DNA from: Paramecium pentaurelia
Taxonomy: Eukaryota > Ciliophora > Oligohymenophorea > Peniculida > Parameciidae
Direction of reading: 5' to 3'
DNA: 64,000 nt
Assembly: GCA_905183005.1 (NCBI GenBank)
Contig: CAJJDO010000110.1
Coordinates: 302,702-366,701 of the forward strand
In this document: in pieces, positions 50,106-61,183 of the stretch
Numbering within the stretch: the first letter of the stretch is position 1
How the letters are laid out: every line of letters starts with the position of its first letter
Program-made: the position numbers and the translations under genes
The notes under the pieces: model-generated
What the model was told of the DNA's origin: nothing
Databases searched by the model: none
Seen by the model: the letters and a program-made list of their open reading frames with translations, nothing else

Positions 50106-51400
50106 ATGATACAAGAAAAATAATTAGATTATTTAACTGATTTTTCATGTACTTAACATATAGAATAATCAATCCATACAATAGTATTAGAGTAAAGCTT
50201 AATTATTGAAAAAAGATTATTGTGTTCCTTATGTGTTAAAAATATTGATAACAATTAAAAAACAATTGAGATTGAGAGAGCTTTGGAGATTACGGAGTAG
50301 AAAGTGAGAGAAAATTCAAGAAATTATTTAGACTTTTTATGGTCTTAAATTATTAATCTACTTAAACTATAGAGTAATACTTGTCAAATGAGATCCTATA
50401 TAAATTCAGAATTAGAGTCAATAATATTGGATAAAAGAGTTGAAAAATTTTAATAATTAATATTAGATGGAGATTATGATCAAAAAACTTGATAATCTAT
50501 TGAATTCTTAAAATAAAGAAACCGAAAGAGATTCAAAATTAGCAATTACCCAGCTTCATCAAAATGCTGTATTATAAAGTTATCAAATGAGTATCTACCT
50601 AGAGTAATTTAATTCCTTTTAAGAATATCAAGAGCGTCAGCAAATTTTAGAAATGATGACTAATATTATAAAATCAGAATATAGCATTCTATGTTGTAGT
50701 CTCAAAAACAAAAAATTAACCATTTACATTTTATATATATGCCTAGAATTCTATCAAATAACCTGAATATTGCAATGCCATAGCTATTAATTAAGAAAAC
50801 ACAGCAGTTTTGGTTGGATTTGAAAAAGAGATCAGAGTTTTTGAATTAACTGAGAATAAACTATTTTAATTAGAAATATTAAAAGGACATAATGACTCTG
50901 TATTTACACTTGATTTTTCCAAGAAATAAAAGAATTCATTCATTTCAGGATCTTGAGATAACTCCATAATGATATGGTTGTATCAAAATGAATAGACAAA
51001 ATCTTGGACATGTTCTCAATAATTAGTAAGGCATACTTCCTCCATATTTTGCTTAATCTATAATTAGAAAGAAGATCTAATAATATCTGGAGTGATGATA
51101 AAGCTATAAAATTTTGGACCTAAAATGAAAATTGTGAAAATAACAATAAATAATTATGGTCTTGTTCCTAAACTATAAGAAAATATAGCAGTTATATTTA
51201 TGCATTGTCTATGAATGAAGATCAAATAGAATTAATTTGATATTATAATTCATATCTCTATTTTCTCATTAATTACTTCATATAAATTTTAAAAAGTTAA
51301 ATTTATGGAAATACAAATAATTTATATTGGTACTAAGGGAGATTTTGAAATAAAATAGCTTTTATTGAACGAAAGCAGTGAATATTAAATTCTTATTATT
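50106..51400 (+). pseudogene. Zinc-motif / coiled-coil / WD40 gene, recently decayed
   Basis: ATG 50106 begins MIQEKQLDYLTDFSC. An N-terminal Cys/His stretch includes RLLCSLCVKN, matching RLLCPLCMEN of the intact paralogue. A coiled coil follows until an unexplained frame change near 50485. WD40 blades then appear (KGHNDSVFTLDF, FISGS*DNSIMIWLYQNEQ, RHTSSIFCLIYNQKEDLIISG) before the sequence degenerates after about 51080. The TGA at 50954-50956 falls where WD40 blades of this family usually read GSW-D or GSY-D, so a TGG-to-TGA change is likely. Two frameshifts and this TGA make it a pseudogene unless the sequence is wrong. Confidence 0.7.
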
Positions 51401-52939
51401 TACTTCTGTAACGAGTCTAAATAGATATTTACACAGATTATCATTATTTTCTAATTCTAAGATTTATTCAAGGGCAGGCTCTCTCATAATTAAGTAATTT
51501 ATAGAAGAATAATATCATTTCCTATTTTAATGATCCTATTATTATAATTTTTCTCACATTGTTAAAAACTGAGTGTTTTTAATTTGATTTAAGAAAGAAT
51601 TAAGATGGTTATAATTTTTAAATATTTAGTTTAATCCTCAATTATTGTATTTCTAAACTTCTCTTTAGTACTATATTCTTGGGAATCAATGATCTAATTT
51701 GTACTCTTAAATAATATTTCATTTAACCTCTGCATATATTAATTTTTCTGTAATTGTCAATATTAATTTTCTAACTATATATGTTATAAGTCTTAACCAG
51801 ATTATAAAGAAATTGAAAACCGTAAAATTAGAGTAAAACAAGTTATTGAAGTATACAGAATGGAGAAGTAAAAGACTCTTTTTTATTTAAAATTCATAGA
51901 ATTACAATAATCATCAATCTGATTAAATAAGATGATTAAAATTCATAGTTAACTATTAACTTCACACTTTTTTGCTTGAGATATATTCTAAAGAAAGTAG
52001 CCAATTATAATTTAAAGCAAACCTGTTAATGATATATCTTTGCTAATAATTAAACTAACTTATAGCATAAACTTTAAATTTTGATGATTTAATCTTTCAT
52101 TATATTACAATGTCTTTCAAAATAACCATGACCTATATGTATTATTCATTTTTTTACTTTCCTAAAGTAGATTCTAAACTTTAATTTTACTAAAGGTTTA
52201 AAAATTTAAAGATCTTATCAAGCTTTTGAATTAATTTTCCATATTTCTTCTGCTGGACTGCCACCTAAAAGTTATTTAGAGATAAATATATATTTATATA
52301 TTCATTATTGGGAATCTCAAATTTAGAGCAATTAATACTTGAAAATGAATTTAATTAATTTTATTGACATAGGTATTTAAATACTATTTTAGGACCTTTA
52401 TGAGTTAATATCATAAATGGAAATCAAATTTGACATCCATCACTCTGTTAGGTTTAATCTTAGAGAAGCTACATAAAGTACTTCTTGAGCGAGCATTCTA
52501 CTTATCCCTTTCACTACAGTAATTGATTGAAGGATGATAATACTTCCAAATCATAAATTAGACATAATCAAATGGTGTCAACAAAAATAATAAAAATCTC
52601 TTACACTTTATTGGTTACATTTGAACTATTATCAAGAAATCTACTAATATAAACTTTATAATAGTACATGTACTATTATTTGATAATAAAATAGGATATT
52701 ATAGTTTTATTTAATACAGTCTTATTTCATGTGATAAAGATACAATAATTTATTATAAAAGATTTGATAATTAAACTGAAGCCCCTATACTTCTTTAATT
52801 TTGGAGAATTCAAGAATTAACAACTATTTTAATATATATAGAGATTCAAAATAGTTAATTATCATATTAAGCTGAATTTATTGAATCAAATTACTTATAT
52901 TAGGTTGATAAATTTCTTAATTATATTATAAAGAGTATA
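51401..52939. other. AT-rich stretch, no supported gene
   Basis: The beginning may be the eroded 3' end of the WD40 pseudogene. A fragment near 52410-52620 reads as protein for about 50 codons on the plus strand, but nothing is recognisable. Confidence 0.45.
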
Positions 52940-53771
52940 AATATATATCAATAATAAAGAATAATGAATTTGATTATCAATGGTTATTGTTCATTTTGTC
53001 TGTTTAAATAATAAGTTTAAGTACTAAGATTTTAATTTTAAATTATGTGCATTTAATTAAAACACATAATTATATTATTTATATTAATTTATAATGATAT
53101 TACTCATTGTTTTAGTTTATACAACTCATCAAACTCTCATTTATTAATTTCATGCAAATTCTGGCATAAGAGATGGTAATTTCTTATTATTTTTATTTTA
53201 GAATGGCAAGATTTAAATAATAATGTTAATTTCAATACTTGTGGAGGGATTCAATATTTTGGGTAATCTAGTTCTAGTAGTTGGATTGATATTAGCAGAA
53301 TATTTTTAGATCTAGAAGATTTTTTAAATATGATAATACTATAATTGTAGACTATTTATATGGTAAATAAACAATTAGTTCTAGTAGTTAATAAATAGAA
53401 ATATTAATAAGAAATCATAATGATCCTATATTATTATTAAATATTAAAACCTAAATAGATTCAGAATATAGTTTTATAAGAGATTTTGAAGTATTTTACA
53501 CTTAAACAGAAACAATGTTTAATTATTTGAATGAAGGTTGTTTAGAGTAAATTGATGATAAATGTCTAATTTGTTAAGAAGGTTGGATTTAAGATGAATT
53601 TTTAGAACATTGTTATCCAATTTGTGGTGATGGAATCATTCAAGGTTAAGAATAATGTGATCATGGTAATCTAATATCAAATCATTCTTGTTATTTATGC
53701 TAATATTCATGTATACAATTTTGTTTAATTTGTTAATTTGGAATTTGTTTATAATGTTAACATGGATTTGT
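52940..53771 (+). repeat. Duplicated 5' segment, copy A
   Basis: 832 bp covering about 150 bp upstream of the gene, the signal peptide, the first intron and the N-terminal domain. Recurs at 58104-58935 at a constant offset of 5,164 bp with no net indels and only about a dozen scattered substitutions (roughly 98-99% identity). Similarity stops abruptly at GGATTTGT, inside a cysteine-rich repeat. Confidence 0.93.
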
Positions 53772-56211
53772 ATTTTCTTAAAACAGGTAAAATTGTATAT
53801 TTGTATGTGATGGTATCATTTAAGAAATCGAAACATGCTAGAATTAAAATAATATTCAATTTAATGTAAGTAATAAATTTTAATAAAATTGTGATTTAAG
53901 ATGTTAGCTTTGCATTAATTAAATATGTTTCCTTTGTGATATTGGATGGGAACTTAGAGATAACCAATGTTATTCATTTTGTGGAGATGGATTAATTGCT
54001 TTGCATTCAATTGAATAATGTGACGATGGAAATTAAATTGAAAATGATGGATGTTTTGGCTGCCAACTTGAATGCATTACTAATTGCCTTTCATGTTTAG
54101 ATAACGAAGTTTGTTTCATGTGTTAAGAAAACTTTTAATTAGAAGGATAATTATGCTTACCAATATGTGGTGATGGCATTATTATTAGTGGATTTGAAGA
54201 TTGTGATGATGGAAATATTGAACCTAATGACGGATGCTATTAGTGCAAATTTGAATGTTCATAAGGTTGTCTTAATTGTAAAAATGAATAAGTTTGTAAA
54301 GAATGTAATAGTTCATATATCTTAAATAATCAAACGGCAATATGTTAAGAGATCAAATAATTAGATTATTAGAATCAAGGTTTAAACGAAAATCCAAATG
54401 AATTTGAGGATACCTTGAATATAGTATGCAGCAAAAATTTCATTTTAATAGATAATGAATGTGTTAATTAATGTGGAAATGGAATGCTTAATAATAAATA
54501 TGAACAATGTGATGACGGAAACTTAATTGGAGGAGATGGATGTTCTTTTTTTTGTATTGAAGAAGATACTTTTAAATGTCAAAATCATTAAGATAGTATG
54601 AGCATATGTTCTTTCATTAAACCTCCTGACTTCATGTTATATCGTCTCTCTAGCTAAAAAAATCAAACTTAAACGATTGAATTAAGATTCACATAAAAGG
54701 TCAAATTATTAGCTGATTTAAGCTTTGAAGAAATTGCAGTAATCAATCTTATTCCACAATCCCATGAAATTATTAATATAAAGCCGATTGTCAAGCTATC
54801 AACGACATTTGATAATCCAATATATTAAATTTTTGTTGAATTCTTAGAACCTGTAAAGGATCCTGTCCTTTAGATTAATTTCAATCAATTAATTATTAAA
54901 AATGAACATGATTTAGATTTGATGAGAAATTAGATGCAAATCAATTTTGGTAACCCTTTTGTGTTATCTGAGACTACCTAAAAAAAAGTGACATAAATTG
55001 TACTTCTTAATGATGCAATGATTTATTCCATGATTAGCATTTCAGGATTATCATTGCTAACTGGAAATGCCATAATGTTTTTCAATATGTTAGATCTATT
55101 ATAGTCTTTATCCTATATTACATTTATGTAATATTCATTTCCCCCTAATTTAATATAATTTCTGAACACTTTTACTAAAGTATCGTTAAAACCAATGATG
55201 GATTATTTCAGAATAGATGAAATATTAAGTTCTTTAAATGGGGGAAGTTTACCATATCAAAGTAAAAAAACATATGAGAATTAATAAAATTCATTACATT
55301 AGTATTACTTGGTGAATGCAAAAAGTTGTTACTTCTCTATAATTATTTCATTAATAACATATTTGATTTGTAGGTTGTTCACATCTTAAAAATTTGAGTC
55401 ATTTCATAAAATTTTATTCCAAAAATTTTAAAATAATTATAGTTACCTGCTTTTTGATAAATGGTTTTCAAAAAAACTCTAGAAATTTTGTACTAAATTC
55501 AAAAATGAATACTTCTCTTTTGGAATATAAAAAGTTTATTTTGCAATACTTCATTAATTTTTATTTAGTGCATTGATTTAATTTCCTAATTACAGCTTCA
55601 ATTCCCCTTTTACAGCATTTAATAGTATCAATGCAATTATTGGTATAGTACTAATAGTATACATAAGTTTATAATTACTATCTATCACATCATCTAATAA
55701 AAAAGATAAAAAAAAATGGTTATATTTTTATCAAGATTCCAAATCTTAATTTTGGGCTTCTAATTATAGATCCTTTTAGATCTATAGAGTAATGTTTTAC
55801 ATATTTACGATTGTTTTAGCCCTTGATTATCCATAAGTATAATCAATATTACTTTCAATGTCCTCATTTTTTTATCTAAGCTACTTATTAAAATTTAAAC
55901 CTCTATAGTCTATTTATGAATATGCAAAACTAATATCAAGAGAATTTTTATTTGTTCTAATAACAGGATCATTTTTAATTTATAGTTTTGAATTTGATTA
56001 AAATTAACTGTTACTTTGTGGATGGATTCATCTTGCCCTTTTTTCTTTAATTTTAATATCAAACTTGATCATCGATTTAATTGAATGCATTAATAAAATT
56101 TGGAAAAGTTATAAAAGAAAGCAAGAGTTAAAAAAAATTAGATAAATAATAATATTTTATGACAATCCACTTCAAAATTTTGTTAAAGATAACAAAAATT
56201 AGTAAAAATGA
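53094..56211 (+). CDS. Cysteine-rich repeat surface membrane protein A
   Basis: ATG 53094 opens a signal peptide (MILLIVLVYTTHQTLIY). Intron 53176-53201 (26 nt). The N-terminal domain reads FNTCGGIQYFGQSSSSSWIDI. The frame then needs one extra base in the T6 run at 53320-53325 to continue KYDNTIIVDYLYG; the spliced length is one base short of a multiple of three. From about 53540 come cysteine-rich modules of the type CGDG....EQCDDGN...DGC..C, at least four clear copies, with CxxC-rich linkers. After about 54600 a beta-rich region and then several hydrophobic helices (55340-56090) give a polytopic C-terminus. Stop TGA 56209-56211. The ectodomain is probably disulfide-rich and exposed. Membrane-anchored receptor or adhesion roles are inference. 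A paralogue lies 5.2 kb downstream in the same orientation. Confidence 0.87.
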
Positions 56212-58103
56212 GATATGTCATAAAAAAATAACAATTATAATTTTTTCTAAATGTCTCATACTATTTATAAAAATCAATACATTATTGTTAGAAAAGTTTT
56301 CTGTTTTAAGTATGCATCAAATAATGTATTCGAATAGTTAGATTCTAAGCTATCTATCCTAAACTTCTAACTGATTAAAATATCTTCAATCAATCATATC
56401 CTTTCAAGTCAAGAATATATCAGCTAATTCTCATTTTGATTCACTTTTTTAGTAAAATTATCATAAGAAATCCCGATCATGAACCATAAGTCTTTCTTTT
56501 GAGATGCATTTATTCTCTTTTTTTTTCATAAAAAAATAAGAACTTATATAAAAATATTCAAATATATATTAATTTTAATTCATAAATTCTTTCTTCTCAC
56601 TCATATTAATAGAAAAATAAAAAAAATAAATTTAATTTTCTTACAATTTCTAAAGAATAAATTTTTTTGCAAAGCATTCTTTTGCTATTGTTTTTATAAT
56701 GATTTAAATTAATTCATAATGCAGAAAATTTTATTTCACATTATTATTCCAAATCTAATAATCATCCTTTATATAGAAGAAAAAGCAGATAAGAATTTGG
56801 TTAGTTAAAAGATGGGTGAAACTTTAAATTGATGTTGTGTGGCTGATTTAGGAAACAAACTGGAAGGATACCTTGGCTATATTCATGCTTGGAAATTCTG
56901 AAAGCCTTTCAAGTTGGTTAGAAGAATATGAGGTCTTTCTCATATCATTTATGAAAATGATATCAGTTTGAGTTCAATTCTATGAATGCCTGAAGACTCT
57001 AGAAATTTCATTCACCAAAGGGTTGTAGTACATTAAGCTAAACATTTTGTTATTCCAATTACTAAGTTTGGATTCCTGACACTGGACAAAAGTGGCCGAT
57101 TGGCTTCCTAAAACTTTTAATCTTAGCTATGATCTAATAAAAAAATATTATTTCATTCAATAAAACGTAGTTGCCAAATTACTAATTACATACTTTGTTT
57201 GAAAATATTCTATCTGATATCATATTTACATTTAATCAGGTTTATTTAATTATATAAAATCAACTCATTGATCTAAGGAAGGTTTGATTTTCTATAGAGA
57301 TTATGATATTTTAGTATATTAATTAAACATTGGATAAATAATTTAAAAAAATAGAAATTGTTCATGTTATTAAACTCTATTTAGAACGGCTCTTAAATTA
57401 GACTATTAATTGAACAGATGAAATAATAACTACTCTTTGATTAATAAATCTTAAAGCATGACTATATTTGAAGATATATGGATTAAAGGATAATTTATAG
57501 TAAATTCTATTTCATAATATTGATGATATTGAGTAAACAACCTTCCATTTCTATAAATTATGATTAAACCAGAATTACTAAAAAATACCTTTCATTTGAA
57601 TTCATTTGAAAAGATGAATCAACTCAAAAACAATCTTTAAACTCTAGTAATTAGGCTCTATTATAACCTAAAAATGAATGGTTAATGTATTTGTAATATT
57701 TTATACTTTTTTTTAAATCATTAATGAATTTTTTAGATTAATCACTCAGATTTCCAACTATAGCTATGAAGTGATTTTTCCCTTTAAAATAATGTAATAT
57801 AGTAAGTTTTAACTAATTATTCAATCATTTATGTATTGTGAATAATTATAATACAATAATATCAAATTAAAAGAATCAAATAATTAAATTTTTGATTCAT
57901 AATCATAAATATAACATCCTTTATAAATTATTTTTTCTTAAATTTAAAGGATTAATTATTTTTATTAAGAATTTATAATACAAAGAAATCGATTTAATAG
58001 TCTATTGTTATGACTTTCTATAATTAAATCAATATTTAAATATTCTAGGTGTACTCTTTAATCATATTCTCATTTTAACTTGGATATATATATTTCTTTT
58101 TTT
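56212..58103. other. Intergenic stretch between the paralogues
   Basis: Mostly AT-rich. 56780-57110 is distinctly less AT-rich and its plus strand reads as protein (VKRWVKLQIDVVWLIQETNW, then LGNSESLSSWLEEYEVF) for about 65 codons before TGA. This may be a relic of an unrelated gene. The remainder shows nothing. Confidence 0.5.
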
Positions 58104-58935
58104 AATATATATCAATAATAAAGAATAATGAATTTGATTATCAATAGTTATTGTTCATTTTGTCTGTTTAAATAATAAATTTAAGTACTAAGATTTTAAT
58201 TTTAAATTATGTGCATTTAATTAAAACACATAATTCTATTATTTATATTAATTTATAATGATACTACTCATTGTTTTAGTTTATACAACTCATCAAACTC
58301 TCATTTATTAATTTCATGCAAATTCTGGCATAAGAGATGGTAATTTCTTATTATTTTTATTTTAGAATGGCAAGATTTAAATAATAATGTTAATTTCAAT
58401 ACTTGTGGAGGGATTCAATATTTTGGGTAATCTAGTTCTAGTAGTTGGATTGATATTAGCAGAATATTTTTAGATCTAGAAGATTTTTTAAATATTAGAA
58501 TACTATAATTGTAGACTATTTATATGGTAAATAAACAATTAGTTCTGCCGATTAATAAATAGAAATATTAATAAGAAATCATAATGATCCTATATTATTA
58601 TTAAATATTAGAACCTAAATAGATTCAGAATATAGTTTTATAAGAGATTTTGAAGTATTTTACACTTAAACAGAAACAATGTTTAATAATTTGAATGAAG
58701 GTTGTTTAGAGTAAATTGATGATAAATGTCTAATTTGTTAAGAAGGTTGGATTTAAGATGAATTTTTAGAACATTGTTATCCAATTTGTGGTGATGGAAT
58801 CATTCAAGGTTAAGAATAATGTGATCATGGTAATCTAATATCAAATCATTCTTGTTATTTATGCTAATATTCATGTATACAATTTTGTTTAATTTGTTAA
58901 TTTGGAATTTGTTTATAATGTTAACATGGATTTGT
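58104..58935 (+). repeat. Duplicated 5' segment, copy B
   Basis: Partner of 52940-53771. Differences are clustered at the site after the T6 run (ATGATAAT versus ATTAGAAT) and at TAGTAGTTA versus GCCGATTA. Downstream of 58935 the two genes share only family-level similarity. Confidence 0.93.
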
Positions 58936-61183
58936 TATTAATGCTAATTTTAATTGTGAGCCTTTATGTGGGGATGGTATTTTAATTCCTTATTCAACTG
59001 AATAATGTGAATTGACAGTTAATGGGGTCTGGGATGATTGTTAGGAATGCAGATTTATATCAATTGAAAATTGTAAAACCAACTACTTTACAATTTGCTT
59101 AGAATGTGAAGTTGGATTTTAAATCTAAGAAAATATTTGTTAACCTTTTTGTGGAGATCAATTAATTCTTGATTAATATGAGGATTGTGATGATGGTAAT
59201 TTGCAATCTTATGATGGTTGTTTTAATTGCAAATTTCAATGCATTGAAGATTGCAACATATGTGAACAAGGATAATGCATTTTAAGATGTGAAGATGGAT
59301 ATGAATTTGTTAATAATAATTGTCTTTCTGTTTGTGGTGATCTAATTCTTGATTAATATGAGGATTGTGATGATGGTAATTTGCAACCTTATGATGGTTG
59401 TTTTAATTGCAAGTATTCTTGCCCAGAAAATTGCTTTGATTGCTATTAAGGTACTTGTTTAGAGTGCAATTACCAATACTAATTACTAATTTCAAATCAA
59501 AGCTAATAGTAATAAAATTGTGGAGATGGATTGCTTTAGGAATAAGAGGATTGTGATGATGGAAATTATTAAGCAGCGGATGGATGCAAGGATTGTTTAA
59601 TTGAATAAAATTGGATATGCATTACAATGACAAGAGATTCTCTAAGCTTATGCACATTTTTCAAAGCTCCAAACTTAGTGATTAATTATCTCAATATGAC
59701 TTAAAATAAATAGTATATTAGCATCTAATTTAATTAAAAAGTAAAAATTTACACAGCTTAACCTTTATCAGAAACTATAAATTTTCAAATATTAAATATA
59801 GAAAAGAAGAACTGGAATAGCAGCTTATATATTATATAGGATATTGGATTAGATGTAAATTTTGGAGAATTTATTGTCTAAATAGAAATATCATAATTAC
59901 TTGAATTTAGACCAGTCTTGAAAATTAAAGTAAATTAGACTGTGGCTAATATAGATGATGCTGTGTTGGATAATTTTGAAAAGTCAATAACATTGCAATA
60001 TACAAAATTTCTTGATGAGAAACAGAAGGATTATTCTTAAAATTTGAAAAATCTTAATAAATATATAATTTATAGTTTGTCTGGAATTACTGGTTTAAGT
60101 CTACTATTAGGAAGTGGAGATTTGTTTATTGAAATTATGGCAATTCTTTAATTCTAACAATACTTAAGATACATTAACCTGAATTATCCAGAAAATTTAG
60201 AGATTTATTTTACTGTCAATGATATGATAACTATTCAACCTTTACTTGATTTCATCTATTTCCCTCAACTTTTACTGTTTATTGATATTTAGTAAAATTA
60301 AGAATATTCTGATGGAAAATTTAATATGTACAAATAAAACTCTAATTTGATCATCAACCTTTCAAGCCAAATATTTCAATTCTTAGTATTTTTATTCTTT
60401 ATTTTGTTATTTCAATTTATTAAAAAGGTGTTATACAATTGGATATTTTGTTCTAGGTACTTTTACTATATGCCATCATTATCATTATATATAAATCCAA
60501 AAGTAATTTTTAAGTTTAGTTAATCCTTTTATAAAATTTGCATGGAATTACTTAAATTGAAAAGATTTATGTCTTTTTAAGGATTATAAAAAGCCTTATT
60601 TCTAAATGGTTGGGATATGATATTTAAAACATTATTGTATACACGAAACATTTAAACCAAAAATTACATAGATATTGTACAAATTATAATAGCAAGCATA
60701 ATCCTTATCCTTTATTTTACCATTTTCATAGATTTTTTTAAAAGTAAATAAAAATTATCAAAGAAGAACAGCTACTAAATTTTTGAAACACTAAATTTTG
60801 GTAGATAATTTTTCTTTTTATTATTTTTGATTTATGTTTAAAGTTCCCAAATACTTTAATTAGGATTACTCCTTATGACAAGCATACTTTAGATTAGATT
60901 CATATATAATTATCGCTGTCTTTTTAATAAAAAATATTACATTGTTTAAATGGTGGTTGAGATATCGGTATTAACTTTTATAATTAGTTCATTCTTATAC
61001 ATCTAAGAGTGTTATGAATTTTTTAATGAATAGAAAAAAATTTTATTAGGATGGATTCAAGCAATCATACTATCTTCTGGAATAATTATAGAACTAATTT
61101 GGGTCTGCAAGGATTTGCTATAAAAATTAATATAGAATTGCAGAAGAAAATCATATAATGTGAAGAATCCATTATTTTTATGA
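58258..61183 (+). CDS. Cysteine-rich repeat surface membrane protein B
   Basis: ATG 58258, intron 58340-58365 (26 nt), stop TGA 61181-61183. The N-terminal 200 residues are almost identical to paralogue A, including the same one-base frame deficit at the T6 run (about 58484-58489). The distinct part begins after GGFV-type sequence at 58935: CGDGILIPYSTEQCE, then CDDGN...YDGCFNC modules (two of them 69-bp near-identical repeats), then a beta-rich region and at least six hydrophobic helices between about 60380 and 61140. The C-terminal tail is short and basic. The frame after the T6 run is open to the stop. The topology matches A: signal peptide, cysteine-rich ectodomain, polytopic C-terminus. 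Function unknown; surface location inferred. Confidence 0.87.
59164..59232 (+). repeat. Intragenic 69-bp cysteine-module repeat, unit 1
   Basis: Encodes ILDQYEDCDDGNLQSYDGCFNC. It recurs at 59344-59412 with a single base difference (Ser TCT versus Pro CCT), offset exactly 180 bp (60 codons), so the module was copied in frame recently. Confidence 0.9.
59344..59412 (+). repeat. Intragenic 69-bp cysteine-module repeat, unit 2
   Basis: Second unit of the pair starting at 59164. The intervening sequence differs between modules, so only part of the module was copied or homogenised. Confidence 0.9.
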
